A stretch of 64,000 nucleotides of DNA from Lophium mytilinum (GCA_010093605.1 MU004191.1:171112-235111); one strand, 5' to 3'; shown: positions 41,990 through 54,448, numbered from the stretch's first letter. The notes: generated by a model from the sequence alone, not told the origin. Numbers and translations: made by a program.

Positions 41990-44203
41990 GAGGGAGTTTC
42001 GAGACGGATATACAGGTGGTGGTTGGCGGCGAGGGCTGAACTACTTACTCCTTGGGGTGGGTGTACTATTAGAAGCATACCTTAGATTCGCTTAAAGGCA
42101 TGGGTGCATATGTTGGGCGTTTTCTAGTCGTTTCCTTGTGGATGGCAGGTATGGATAAATTGGTAGGTTTGAGGGGTTGGGTTGGGCGGTGGGTAGGCTT
42201 TATGACCCGGTTGCAGCGTGGGCTGGTGGGTCATGGACTGGTAGGATACCTATGTAGATCTCGACGAATGTAGGTATCCTGCGAGCATAGTTTTCAAGCA
42301 GTGACTGCGCGAATTCCATCTCCAAAGCCCTCTTCGCACTCCTATCTATACCATAGTCTGGGAAGTTGAGCACCTAGCTCGCTAACCCTACTCTCACTCC
42401 ATGTCTGCAGGAACGAACTCTCAACGTGGTCAAGTTCTGTGAGAAGATGTAAGTAAAGGAAAGGTCGAAGCTTTAGGACCGGGATGGCAGCAGGCCTGAG
42501 TAGCTTTTCCCCTAAGTGAAGCGCGGTATTAGTTCAGGCTGTCATGTAGGAAGCGGTGGGATGGTCGATTGAAAGAATGATCGCTGTAATATCCCCCTCC
42601 GCATCTACTAAGCTTCTTAGCATACGCGATGGAGGAACGTCTCTCGACCTTGGATGTTTCGCCCAGCATGTGAAGAGATCGAAAGCTGTATACGAAATCA
42701 TGAGGAAGAGCTGCTGCAATCTTTCAGGGTAGTTGGTTCGTAGGTGTCTGGGTTCTCCCGTTGCGAACGTTTGAATTCTGGGGATTTCGTGTCACCTGGA
42801 ATGGAGATTGACGTAGCCTTCACGTACTCCTAGTCCTCTCTTACTAGCTTCATGGCTCATAATAGCTACATAGCTACCGAGGACGGGTTCTATACAATTT
42901 GGAAGAGGAATGAGCCTTCTGTGAGTGAGACTACTGCGCCACTGCGGGATATCTGCTCATGGTGCTGGCTAACTGTATTCGACGGGAATTAGGCGTCTTG
43001 TTATTGCCGTACGGACGGTATGGAGAAAGACGGATTGTAGATAAGGATGCCAAATAGAAAGAGAGCGCTGTGTGTTGCTCCAGTAGGAAGGTCTGGAACT
43101 GCATGTGTTCGAGGCGCAGCGGATACCTAGTATGTATTTGTATTATACATGTACCAAAGCGAGAAAAGCGATGATGATCGAGATCGCCTACTCTAGGGTA
43201 CGAGGGATTTTCACCCTAGCAATCATATACGATAACACCAACGATGAAAAGAGGGAGGGTGCTGCACGCTGATGAGGGGGGATTATGCCTCAGGTTATTG
43301 TTTGCGCCGTCGAATCAGCCCAAGCCGCAAGCTCGAAGGAGTGTGTCTCTCCTCAGCCTCGAAAACAGAACCGTGTACTCCGGTAAAATATGCCAAGGTG
43401 GGCATTGCAAAGGCTAATCGTGTTCTTCACAGTGTGCCTGATTAGTTGCCACAACAGCAGTGCCGCGCGCTTGACGTAAGGCCGAGAAATGCGACAAATA
43501 TCCGTCTTCTTGGGCGGGTTCTTGGTGTATTGAATCTGCCTTGTGCTGACGGAGTACGGTAGATGGCCTTATTGGCCAATGTGGAGGTAATGGTGGCGAA
43601 CGCGCATCCTCGTGTCTGCTGGCTCGTTTGCTGCCGGATTAGCCGTCCTCTGGCCGGCTTCTGAGTGGCCGAGGACGCCTTGTGGGAATAAAAAGTGTTC
43701 ACGTGGCGTGACGGTTTTGGTGATCTGATATGTGTCCTGGTCGTACTCTGCGCCTAGATGCTCTCACGCCTCATGAATTCCCATGGCGCGGTAGAGTCTC
43801 TCCCATGGCGCATTGCTCAGAAGACGGCGCCTGGAGACTAAAGAGGATTGCCGCCGGTCTACCACGTAGCTGTGCCGTTGCTGAGCCCTGGCTTGAGGGG
43901 GGAATTAGCGCGCAGGGCTGCAGTTTGGTGGAGCAAGGCGAGCACATGAGGACGGGAGCATAGCCCCAATATGCGGCCAGGCAAAGCTTAGATTATTAGC
44001 GTGCTGCTCTTACCGTATTGGGCGAGCTTCCCCACCCTCATAAGAGTCTCGACATCACCACCCGAAACGCTGTCCCTACACGTCTCCGTACGCCACCACA
44101 TCACATCACTTCTTTATATCTACTGCCCCTCTCCCTCACTGTGGCTTCCACCTCCACCCGCAGCATTCTCGCACAATCTTCCATTCGCGACTCTACTTCC
44201 ATC
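41990..44203. other. 2.2-kb intergenic region, nothing recognised
   Basis: Between the Nma111 3' end and the stomatin-like gene. Short frames at 42534-42719, 43442-43702 and 43730-43963 lack recognisable products. The CT-rich, ACACC-repeating stretch from about 44030 to 44200 is probably leader and core promoter of the stomatin-like gene. Confidence 0.5.
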
Positions 44204-45331
44204 ATGACCGACCACAACGGCAAAGCTCCTATGGATCCCCTCAGCGGGGGTGTCAACGGCACTCGCGCTGGCCTCAACGACCCTATCGTCAAGGTGCAGC
44301 CTCCACGTCGCGAGGACCTTCAGCCTTCCTATGCGCGCGTCATCAAGCCTGATGACGCCGACGAGAGCGACCACGGCTGGTATGGTGCTATGATCAACGG
44401 CCTAGGCAGCTGTGTCGGCACATTGGGAGCTATTCCCTGCTGCATTGTCTGCCCGAACCCATACAAGCCCGTAAACCAGGGCAACGTTGGTCTTGTCACC
44501 AAGTTTGGGCGATTCGAACGCGCCGTAGATCCTGGTCTCGTCAAAGTCAACCCGCTGTCTGAACAGCTCATCCAGGTGGACGTCAAGATCCAGATTGTCG
44601 GTATGTGATTCAACCTTTTGCGCACCAGTCCGTCGCGACCATAGCTAATAGTATGATCAGAGGTTCCCAAGCAAATCTGCATGACCAAGGACAATGTATC
44701 GCTACATCTCACCTCCGTCATTTATTATCGCATCATCTCGCCCCACAAGGCCGCCTTCGGCATCAGCAACATCCGCCAAGCGCTCATCGAGCGCACCCAA
44801 ACCACCCTGCGCCACGTCATTGGCGCACGCGTGCTACAGGACGTGATCGAGCGTCGCGAGGAGATCGCGCAATCGATCCGCGAGATCATTGAGGAGACCG
44901 CGACAGGCTGGGGTGTTGAGGTCGAGTCCATGCTCGTCAAAGACATCATCTTCAGCCAGGACCTCCAGGAATCCCTCTCCATGGCCGCCCAGTCCAAGCG
45001 AACTGGTGAGGCCAAGGTCATCGCCGCCCGCGCCGAGGTTGAGTCTGCCAAGTTGATGAGGCAGGCCGCCGATATCTTGTCCAGCGCACCCGCTATGCAG
45101 ATCCGGTATCTTGAGGCTATGCAAGCTATGGCCAAGTCTGCAAACTCCAAGGTCATCTTCCTACCGGCGCAGAACCAGACTGTGCAGTCTGCTATGGCTA
45201 TGGCCGACGCTCATGGCGAAGGACCCAGCCAGTATAAGTACAAGGGACCTGAGGGTGCGGACTCCGAGTACGGACACGGAACCCCAGGCTTCCAAAGCGC
45301 CATCAACGCTGGCATCATCGAGAACATGTAA
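44204..45331 (+). CDS. Stomatin/SPFH (band 7) family membrane protein
   Basis: Two exons, 44204-44600 and 44661-45331, joined across a 60-nt intron inside a Glu codon (QIV-E-VPKQ), giving 355 residues. After a hydrophilic N-terminus there is a short hydrophobic segment (GSCVGTLGAIPCCIVCPNPY) that likely forms the membrane hairpin. The SPFH domain follows: GNVGLVTKFGRFERAVDPGL, VDVKIQIVEVPKQ, TKDNVSLHLTSVIYYRI, RQALIERTQTTLRHVIG, then a coiled EVESMLVKDI and AARAEVESAKLMRQAADIL. These features match stomatin-like proteins that scaffold lipid microdomains. Whether it sits at the plasma membrane or inner mitochondrial membrane is not settled: no clear presequence is seen in front of the chosen ATG. 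Confidence 0.93.
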
Positions 45332-47853
45332 AGCCGCAGCCAACTAGGACGTGGTCACCGAACCACTAATTCCGGAGGTCACCATCTTAATTGAACATGA
45401 TTCTGTTTCGTTGTACTCTATTTTGAGGTTCCAGACTGGATATGCGGGATATGCAGGGATGAGAGGCTGCGGCTGTATCTCAGGTTCAGGGCTTTTCCTT
45501 TTCGTACTTTGTGATACCCGGCCGGCGTCGATTCCACTCGCTTCAGCTACGATACCAAGGGTGTTTTCAAAATTGGCGCAACGGGGTCCTAAGTAGTACT
45601 TAATGAAAATGTGTATAATGCATCAGTTTTGCTTCTGTCCGTGAGATTCGTGGATTATTCGTCACTTCTGTTCCAAAGTCGTTCTATGTATATACCGACA
45701 TTTAGAGTACTAATAGGTATAGATTGCTTGAAGAGCTGTGCATCGGGCTATTTCACCAACTTTATTCCGACCACTTGACCTCACTAACCACTCTCCCTGG
45801 CCACGTGCTAAATTACTAATTTGTCACGTGCAGACTGACTTATCTTAGATATAAGAACCTCCCCAACCTCTGTTTCGAACTTCAGAGCAAGTCGCCTGGG
45901 AGAGGATTTGCAAAATGCAGGAAAATACAATGTGATGAGTTCGGACTCGTTCGTTCGTCGCTAACAGAAATGGAGATGTTGCAGGTCTGGGAAGTGTGTG
46001 GTATCTGGCGTGGTCAACAGACTTGACCATAATGAAAAATGGTCGCTGGTGTCGGTGTTGGCGCCGGTATTGCTTCATGGTGATGGTGAAGATCACGACT
46101 AATTGCTCTTTGTGGAAACGGGCAGCAGGGGATAAAAACGTTGAGATCTTGAGGTATGGAACTGTAAAGAGTAGGTGCATTAGATAATGAAGGTGCGCAT
46201 CTTTATGTGATGGGCATTGCCTCCGCGGAACTCATGATGTCATCCACGGCTTCCTTTATTATGAATCGTCCGTCCATCTCTTTGCTGGTCGGAACTTGGG
46301 CCCGGTGGATGAATGTGGTTTTATACTAGGAGAAATGGGCGACATTTGACACGCGTGACTGGAAATGGTAGAGACTACGAACATCGAAATCATGCCTCTG
46401 TTACAACAGGAGGCTTGAGTGGTTCGAGAGCTCGACAAAATACACTTAGTACAACTAGAGAAGGCGGTACGACAAGAATCCTCTCTCATGCTTCAATTCT
46501 ACTCATTCACCTAGGTGCATATCTTCCCTCTTACCATAACCGGCAACTCACCATCATGACCCTCATTCTATGCACAAATAGCAAGGTCTCTTATCAAATC
46601 TACCCCAGACCGTCGGCAAGATCCGACACTGGAGTTGGGCGAATATTCCTATCTCGATGGCACCATGGGGGACGCCTCCGATTTATTCTCGCCCTCGGCC
46701 TCGTCTTCCCAATTGCAGAGCTTCCCGGTTGTCGCGGCCGCGGATGTACCCCGCCGCAAGCTGCATATTTGCAGATTCAAGAATAGAAAAATGCGGAGAT
46801 GTGTCGATGGTCCCATGTCGGTACTTATGCGCTTTTCCAACGGCAGGACGTGATGCCGAAGTTGAGGGACTTTGGTGTAGATGTGTAATATCTGGAAGTT
46901 GACTCGGAGACTTGCTCAGCCCTGCACATAGTCCGATGTCCCACCGGCTGGGTAAAGATTGATGCATGCATGGCCGCCTGTGCTCGGTATCCCGGAGGGC
47001 CCTGTATCCTTGCCTCGACGTCAAGAAGGGAGGCTGTCCTGCTGTTTCTGCTCTCGTGAGAAGAAAGGGACACTGCTGACGCTGGCTGCGGAATGACCGC
47101 AACTCGGGGTCCGAGTCGATGGCCTCCTAGTGTCGTGTACCCCAGGACAGCTGACGGCGGTGCAGCCCGAGCTGGCAGGAGTGCTGGCCTCGTGCGATGC
47201 CCCAGGCACTTGACGAGTAGAAGAAGGGGCGCTGGCTGTGGCGCGGCGGCAATTTGTTCCACGACTGATTCGGTGCAGTTGAGACAGGATGTCAGGCCAG
47301 GAGGCGCCTGTCGCCGTGACTTGGCGGGCTGTCTGGACTCGTTAAATGCTCTCTCCTATCCCAAAGCCAGGCACGTATTTAGATAGAGAATAGGCCGGCG
47401 GGTTGTCTGGGGTGGTTTCACAACGAGCACCGGGAGGCTGTCGCAGATCAATCGGGCCTAGCGAACCGCGCGACGCTCTTCCGCTACCGATCTCCAATCT
47501 CCATCATTCCTCTAACCCGAATACTCCTCTTCCTCTCCGCCAAGCTCTACCTACACCTCCACCTACGCCCGCCCATCCATGAGAGCAGCAATTCCGCCGG
47601 CCATCGCCCCTGACAGCACACGAGCGATTTGGATGGCACCGTTACTCTTCGCTACAGCACCACCCGCCCTCCCTTTCTTCCCACTGAACACCTCCCTGTG
47701 CGCGCCGCAGAGCCTCACTTCCGTCGACCCATGATTCCCATTCGCATATCCACACCACCACACCCACCCCGATAGTCGCGGACTCGCTCTAGTGTTGCAG
47801 CGAGCGGTGCGTCTAGCGCGAGGGTGTGAGCGTCTCAAAGCCAGCCGTCCGCC
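45332..47853. other. 2.5-kb intergenic region, nothing firm
   Basis: Between the stomatin-like and carrier genes. A plus-strand frame at about 46580-46850 reads Ser-rich text (ELGEYSYLDGT, DLFSPSASSS) followed by basic residues, but it has no start codon upstream of its middle and no recognised relatives, so I do not call it. The CT-rich stretch from 47500 to 47580 resembles a promoter/leader for the carrier gene. Confidence 0.45.
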
Positions 47854-49151
47854 ATGACTTCGTCGCAGTCGTCTGAACGCGCTGAAGATGGCCGCCCAGC
47901 TTTCACGGTGGTTCCTGGGGGGAATGGCATTGTACGTGTGGAACCTCTAGATTCTGAATAGGAAAAGAAGAGTCCAACTGACCCGATTGCGCTCCAGCCT
48001 TCCGCCCTGACACCTCCACCCCCAAACACCGGCCTCGAGCGCTTCAAAGAAATCGTCGCGCACCCCGTCCTCGCCTCCTTCATCGCCGGCGGCGTCGCGG
48101 GCGCCGTCTCGCGCACCGTCGTCTCCCCGCTCGAGCGCTTAAAGATCCTCTTCCAGATCCAGAGCGTGGGAAGGAATGACTACAAAATGCCGGTCCACAA
48201 AGCGCTCGCGAAGATGTGGAGGGAAGAGGGCTGGCGCGGCTTCATGGCCGGCAACGGCACCAATTGCATCCGGATCGTGCCCTATTCGGCCGTCCAGTTC
48301 GGCTCGTACAATATATACAAAAAAGTGAGTTTTGGGAGACGTCTTCAGGATTCTCTACCACTGCGAAGGGAGAGAATTCGCGGTTGAAAACGGTACCAAT
48401 AACCCCAACCTAGTTCTTCGAAGACTCCCCCGGTTCTGGACTCAACCCCTACAAGCGTCTGTTCTGCGGCGGCCTTGCTGGCATCACCTCAGTGACCTTC
48501 ACCTACCCCCTCGACATCGTCCGCACTCGGTTATCTATCCAATCCGCCTCTTTCGCAGACCTGAAAAAGTCGTCTGGCCAGAAACTCCCCGGCATGTGGT
48601 CCGTCCTGGTCACAATGTACAAGACTGAGGGTGGCTTCTCCGCGCTCTACCGCGGCATCATCCCCACCGTCGCTGGCGTCGCGCCCTACGTCGGGCTAAA
48701 CTTCATGGTCTACGAGAGCATGCGCGTCGCCTTCACCAAAGAAGGCGACAGCGACCCCAACGCGGCTGGGAAGCTGGCCGCGGGCGCTATATCCGGGGCC
48801 GTTGCGCAAACATGCACGTATCCATTGTACGTTGGGAACCCCCTAACCCTCCTCCCCCTACATTGATTTGGAAACCCAAAAAGACTTCGAAGGCCGAGAA
48901 AAGCTAACACCAAACCCAGCGACGTCCTCCGCCGCCGCTTCCAAATCAACACCATGTCCGGCATGGGCTACCAATACAACTCCATCGGCGGCGCAATACG
49001 CCAGATCATCAAGACCGAAGGCGTGCGCGGCCTCTACAAAGGCATCGTGCCCAACCTACTCAAAGTCGCGCCCAGCATGGCCAGCAGCTGGCTGAGTTTC
49101 GAGTTCACGCGCGACTTCGTCATGGGGAAGCGGCGCGAGGGCCATTTATAG
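47854..49151 (+). CDS. Mitochondrial carrier, Ypr011c-like (probable APS/PAPS transporter)
   Basis: Four exons: 47854-47931, 47998-48324, 48414-48826 and 48920-49151, giving 349 residues. The three carrier repeats are complete, each with the Px[D/E]xx[R/K] signature: SPLERLKILFQ, YPLDIVRTRLS and YPFDVLRRRFQ (the last rebuilt across an intron). Six TM helices are expected, and the inner-membrane location is standard for the family. Blocks such as AGGVAGAVSRTVVSPLERLK, WREEGWRGFMAGNGTNCIRI and VPYSAVQFGSY match the fungal Ypr011c group. In yeast that carrier moves adenosine 5'-phosphosulfate and PAPS; CoA-type carriers (Leu5/SLC25A42) are the closest alternative. The hydrophilic N-terminus of about 40 residues is not a typical presequence. 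Confidence 0.93.
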
Positions 49152-50179
49152 ACTGAAAAAGATACCCCAGGGAACCCCGCAAGAACAAAAACACACTCAA
49201 GCGATGAATCAATTCGTGAAAAAGAAAGAATTATTATATTTACCACCCACCCCTAACTGAAACAACCGAGAAACCCCTCTGTGTACACTTAACCTAAAAG
49301 ACCTCGAACTTCTTTTCCTTGAACCCCCCTGGGGTACTCTCTTCCTCATTTTCCCTTTTTTTGCATCCAGGCAGGGTTCGGGACACAACACATCGGGGAC
49401 TACCAGTAAAGGCATCATGGGGAGCGCTCAACCGGGCGGCGCGGGGGCGTATGCGAAGCGGCCCCCCGGCCCCCCCTTACATTGGATACAGCGTTGGCGT
49501 TCATACTTGATTTTTTCGATCAAGGGGAGGTGGGCGGATAAGGAACACTCGATGAGAAAAACGAACGGGGAGGGAGGGGGGGAGGGCCAAGGGGAAGGAG
49601 AAGTAGAAAGCCCCCAGGGGGTGTTTAAGAAAGCACCAGAGCTGTTTTGCCCATTTTGAGCTCAAATTTTGACTATAATTCATGGTCGGTGTGATTCTAA
49701 ACCTGCGTCTGCCGTTTTAATCGGAGAAAAAGGGGGTTGATTTTGGTATCTTTTTCCGTATTCTTAGGACTTGGCTCAAGCCTTCCCCGCCACCTCAATG
49801 TGTTGGATACCGACAGCGCGTGTGGGTTCCGAAGATCACAGTTTGGAAGTCCAAGCGCCCGATACACCCCCCCTGCTCTTGCATCCATGTCCTGGAAGGG
49901 CGGCTTCCAAAATTGTTCCACCTTTTCCCCCTACCTCCGGAAGAAAAAAAGAACCACCAACGAATGCAACTGTTACAGTTCTATGCCATTCGCCAATCGG
50001 AATGGGAAATGGGCGCCGTGCTTTGTCCCACCTCTTGCGAGAAACATCACCATGTTGCGTAAAAGTACACGCTTTGCCGCCGTTCCTACGCAGCCAGCTG
50101 CGGAATCAATTAACCTCCCCCTTCATGGAAACCCGCTGAAATTTAGCTCGCTTTCTCACACCACGCTTGTGGGGGCCCA
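49152..50179. other. Convergent intergenic region
   Basis: About 1 kb between the carrier gene (plus) and the SS18-like gene (minus), expected to hold two 3' UTRs. Notable only for homopolymer-rich stretches (G-rich 49560-49620 and C-rich 49455-49480). The plus-strand frame that runs to 50324 is the antisense of the Gln repeats. Confidence 0.55.
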
Positions 50180-51732
50180 TTATTGTGATTGCTGCTGTTG
50201 TTGCTGTTGCATCTGCATCTGCTGCTGCGCCTGTTGCTGCTGTTGTTGTTGTTGCTGCATATTTGGTCGTTGCGGTCCCGGCGAGGCTTTCATGGGACCT
50301 TGTTGGCCTTTCCAGCCAGGGTAGAGAATTTGGAGCTTGGTATATAGCTCCGAGAGCGCGGGCGGGGTGGAGGGGATCGACATAATCGCGGGTCCGGGGG
50401 GGATTTGAGCAGCGGGCTTGTGGGCGCGCTCGGCGGTTGTGGCGAGGTAGGAGAGGTTAGCTTGGAGGCGGCGCATGCAGCTGCAGATTGCATTAGATAC
50501 TTATACCAGAACAACTGACTGACAGAAGAAAGTGGTGAATGGGTGAAGCTTGCACCCAGCGCGAAGGAGACATGATAAATATCTCTCGAGAAACAGCCGG
50601 GCGGACAAGAAACCAGCGCGAATGGTGGAAGGTAAACTTACTCAACATACTCCTTACTCGCCGCCTTGAGCTCCTCCTTCCCGTCCTCCTTCGGCGGCGG
50701 CATCGTCCCAATATGCCCGTTCTTCCCCAGCTCCTGCAGCCGGCAGATCTCCTGCAGCAGCTCGTTGTTGATCTCCAGCAACAGCGCCACGCGCTCCTTG
50801 TCCCGCGCCTGCGCGCCTGGCGACACGGGCGACTGCGGTACGGACTTCACTGCCTGGGCGGTGGGCGGCGCGGCCATGGGGAGCTGCTGCGCGTGGGTAG
50901 GCGATTGCTGCGGAGCGGCGCTGCTGTTGGCATACGGCGACGCGTGGTTGGTACCGTTCGAGTTCCCGTTGCTGTGGCTGACGCCGGGTGAGGCTGTCGC
51001 GGGCTTGTTGAACTGGCTGAACTTGTGGGCGGCGGAGGTGGAGGCGGGGGACTGGAGGGCGGGGGAGAAGGGCGCGGTCGAGTATGGGCTTGAGGGGGGT
51101 TGTGCTAGTAGAGATGGAGTCGCTGGTCAGCGGAGGGTTCCAAGGTTGAGGTAGTTGACTCGGGGTGGAGCGGGGCGGGACTGATGTGGTGGAAAGCGGG
51201 TTGGACTGGCCTTGGTGCTCGAGTCTCACAGAAGGTGGGAGGGAAGCAAAAGCGTGGAAGAACGTACCTCGCGTGTGAAGCTGCGGTGGCTGCATCATGG
51301 CCGCGCCACTACTCGGGGGCATTCCGCCCATGTGGCCCGGCAGCGAGCCCGCCTGGAACTGCGGGAGCTGGGCATTGTGCTGAAAGAAGGTCGGGTGGTG
51401 CTGCTGCTGGCGAGCTTGTTGGCTCTGGAACGGCGGTGGTGCATGCTGCGGGGAGTGTTGGGCGGGAAGGGAAGCGGGGGCGTTCTGCTGCTGCGCGAAG
51501 GGCTGCAGGGCCGGAGAGGGCAGCGGGCGCTGGAAGTCCATCTCTCCAATGAGGGCGTCGCACACGGCGGGTTAGATTGGACGATGGGGGTCGCGAGAGG
51601 GGCTGGCTGCTGGCATCCAGGAGAGAGACGATAACCAGAAAACCCGCCCGGCGAGACTGATTTCGGCACGCCCCCTGCTGACGGCGCCGGCGTGGCGCCC
51701 GGGGGGTACGTAGGGCGCCCTGTATGGGCCAT
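50180..51732 (-). CDS. SS18/Snf11-like (SSXT domain) SWI/SNF subunit, Gln-rich
   Basis: Four exons on the minus strand: 51732-51636, 51543-51268, 51104-50642 and 50480-50180, giving 378 residues. The introns are 92, 163 and 161 nt. The first has a weaker donor (gttatc), so that join is less sure. The N-terminal two thirds are Pro/Gln/Ser-rich without fold. The recognisable part is RVALLLEINNELLQEI, then EYVDCMRRLQANLSYLATTA, which matches the SSXT/SNH motif of human SS18 and yeast Snf11 (LLxxNxxLxxxI ... LHxNLxYLAxxAD). The C-terminus is almost pure Gln with Met and Ala interruptions. By family it would be a small accessory subunit of the SWI/SNF chromatin-remodelling complex in the nucleus. 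Confidence 0.82.
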
Positions 51733-52176
51733 ATTATCCACAAAGTGTGAAGTTATGGAGAAAACTCGGGCAGCATCTTCATCACAGGAAGAAGAAGGCC
51801 TGCTATTTCCAGCGGCTGTGACCGTGGCAGCTTCCCAGACCCAGGGATCACAGCGGTTTCTGGGCCCGGGCGTGTGGATCTGCTATGACCGCAACGGCAG
51901 TAGCTCATGCGCTAGTGCAACCTCGTTCCATTCCATGTTACCATGTAATTCTTCGTCCCGAGACACTGACTTGAATCAAAGTCATGTGCTTGTGTTCCTA
52001 CTAACTTCGAGCCTGTTGGTGAGGGCTTTGTGGGTTTATCTTGTAATACCGACTATAAGCACATGTGATCTAGAAATTCTCATCACAGCGAGTATATTTT
52101 ATATATAATACAAGTACTACTACAAGCGCTTCCTATCCTACAACAAGCTCTTTACTGAATCCAACTCTACGCTCCC
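51733..52176. other. Intergenic gap
   Basis: About 440 bp between the start of the SS18-like gene and the stop of the Mrm2 gene, both on the minus strand. It should hold the SS18-like promoter and the Mrm2 3' UTR. Nothing else seen. Confidence 0.5.
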
Positions 52177-53757
52177 TCAATCCTGAAATACCTCTTCCTT
52201 CGACGGCGTCTCATTCCGCCTCAGCGCTACAAAATACGCTTCTTTCGACTCCTACTCCACATTAGCACTTCCCTTCAGCATCTGAGAACTACACTTACAC
52301 TCCTCGACGACTCTGGCTTCTCCCGATGCACTTTCTGGAACAGCCGCTTTAGCCTCGTCTCTAATGCCTTCTCCTCCGCCCCTTGGTAAAACTTGCACAC
52401 AAAGTGGCCTCCGGTCCTTAGCGTATCGAAGCCGAATGTTAGGGCGGCCATGCAAAGGTCCTGTAGTAGAGTAGATCAGCCTCCTGCCAACCCCCCTATA
52501 GATTGCCGTAGAGGAAACACGGGGCAGCGACTACGAAAAGGGTAGGAGAAATGAACTGAAAGGGTACGAAGAGTGCATACAGGGGGAATAGAAAGGGTAT
52601 CAATAGTGCAGGATGGGTGTGAAAAGAGCACAAATAGTATAGGAAGGGTGTGGAAATGCAACTTAAGGGTAAAAGAGCGTAGATAAGAACACGTACCATA
52701 CTCCCCGCATGATCCCTAAACGCCACCCCACTCGTGTTCATCATCCTAAAATACGGGTCACTAAGGCTCCTCTTGTAAAACCCCGTCGTCTGCTCCCAGG
52801 GCGCGGACATATCACTCAACACCACATCAACCACCCTCCCCTGCTGCTCATCCCGCTGCCTGCGGCTCAGCCGCCTCTCCTTCCCTCCTTCCCCCGCACT
52901 CCCCGTGCTGTTCTCGGCTCCATCGAGGTGCGCGTGCCGCTCGAGGTCGATATACCCCCGCTCCATCTCATCCAGCTCGTCCTCAGTCACAGAATCCTCC
53001 TCCGCCTCGTCGGCGGTCGAGATGGTCCTGCGCCGCGGGCGGCCGAGGCCGGCGTCTTGCACGTAGGCGCGCACTTCGGCTTGGACGGCGGGCGAGAGGA
53101 AGTTGCCCTGGATGGTTGAGACGCCGCGGGGGGGTTGGGCGGGGATGATGTCGATGCCGACGACGCGGCCGTTGGGGGATGTGCGGTCCGCAGCGACCTA
53201 AATACCACACCACATCAGCCATCATGACCCTCAACATCCTCCTAATTCACGAATAGCAGAGCGAAAGGAGGACCAGCATACCTGCGACCAACTCCCCGGC
53301 GCATAACCCTACCCACTCTATCAGCCATCCACCCCCAAACACTAATAGTACGTCGAGCTTACTAGATCCACAACCGTCTGCCCGGGCTTGAACAGCTTGT
53401 ACTTTTCGTTTATCTACACCCATAGTATCCAGCATTAGCAATTGCTCACACCCTTTCTTACGTTTCAAGCAACCCAGCATAAAGTGATTGCCCCACCTCA
53501 AGCAACTTGAACGCCGCCCGGCTCTTCAACCCCTGCACCTTCGCCTCCTTTGCAAAGTGGTCGTTGCCCTGCCGCGATTTCCATCGCGTGGACGACGACG
53601 AGGACGCAGCGCGTAGTTGGGGCGCATTCGGATTCCTGGGTTGGAGGGTTGTTGCGGGCGCGCATTGGAGAGAGGGACAGCGGGAACAGGCAGGGCGGAA
53701 CCTCGGGCCCAGGAGGATGCTGTCGGTCAGCTCGCGGAAGATGCGGCGGGAGAGCAT
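52177..53757 (-). CDS. MRM2: Mitochondrial rRNA 2'-O-methyltransferase (Mrm2/RrmJ family)
   Basis: Six exons on the minus strand: 53757-53497, 53413-53363, 53308-53282, 53197-52697, 52460-52299 and 52251-52177, giving 358 residues. The start MLSRRIFRELT and the following Arg/Ser-rich stretch look like a mitochondrial presequence. The RrmJ/FtsJ core shows Lys in LKSRAAFKLLE, SAM motif I VVDLGYAPGSWSQVA (spread over three exons, Tyr where most relatives have Cys), Asp in VLSDMSAPW, Lys in GGHFVCKFYQG and Glu in ESSRSESKEAYFVA, completing the K-D-K-E tetrad. An acidic/Ser-rich insert of about 80 residues (ADEAEEDSVTEDELDEME) separates strands 2 and 4. It methylates a U in the peptidyl-transferase loop of the large mitochondrial rRNA in yeast. 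Confidence 0.92.
52556..52675. repeat. Diverged ~32-bp repeats inside an Mrm2 intron
   Basis: The 236-nt intron 52461-52696 contains about four diverged copies of a unit like GAAAGGGTAYCAATAGTGC-AGG (plus strand). Landmarks GAAAGGGTA, GAAAGGGTA, GAAAAGAGC and GGAAATGC follow at about 30-34 bp. This explains why the intron is far longer than the other introns of the gene. Confidence 0.55.
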
Positions 53758-54448
53758 CGAGGGTGGTGTGGTTGAGAGGGGGTTCGCGGAACTTTTTTGA
53801 GATGGGAGATAGAAGGGTGGTCTGTGCTTTATTGCGGAGATGCAAGGGTTTAGATGCGAGATGGAGGGGTTTTTATTTTCATGGCATGTTTGATGTGAGG
53901 TGAGATCGCTTTTAGTTATACATTCAACGTTCTATTGTATATACGGTTTTGATTCCTCGTGTAATCTCCATAATTGCCGGATACAGTACGTACACATCAC
54001 GACATCAGCGATAATTGCTTTGGTTAGTTTCGTCGGCAGTTAGCAACTTACATATCAAGATTGTTCCTGCTTTTTGTTACTTTGCGGAATCAATAATGGG
54101 CGCCGACATGGGAACCATTCATCACAACGACAGGACATCACGTAAGCCCTTCGAACGTGCATAGCACGCCGAAGCCCAAAACCGTCATGAGGTCTCTCGG
54201 ACTCCAAAGACAGTAGGACGCTCAATGACCGCAAGGCCCGTCCTAGTCACCGCTAGGCGGGACGTATTGGTTTGTTCAGGAATGGGTTGTATTTGCTCTA
54301 TGTGAGAACTAAACACCATTCCTCAGCCACCACGCTTAAAGAGTGCACACTGCTTCAGCAGGTAGCAACCCTAAATGTCCTTTCCTCCCCACCACACAGG
54401 TATTTTGTATTGCCGTATCCGGAGCGCCACCGTTTCCAAAGCACACCC
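53758..54448. other. Intergenic gap, Mrm2 promoter / uL15 3' region
   Basis: About 690 bp upstream of Mrm2 and downstream of the ribosomal protein gene, both on the minus strand. No further gene recognised. Confidence 0.5.

Noticed and set aside
46313-46853. Overlapping frames with a Ser-rich acidic stretch
   Set aside because: No credible start, no recognised relatives; kept only as a remark in the gap entry.
49737-50324. 195-residue plus-strand frame ending in a Cys run
   Set aside because: It is the antisense reading of the Gln repeats of the SS18-like gene, extended into 3' DNA; the poly-Cys tail is an artefact.
50654-51565. 303-residue minus-strand frame read as one exon
   Set aside because: It overruns a clear gtacgt donor after LHTR; splicing to 51104 restores the proper Pro/Ser-rich frame leading to the SSXT motif.
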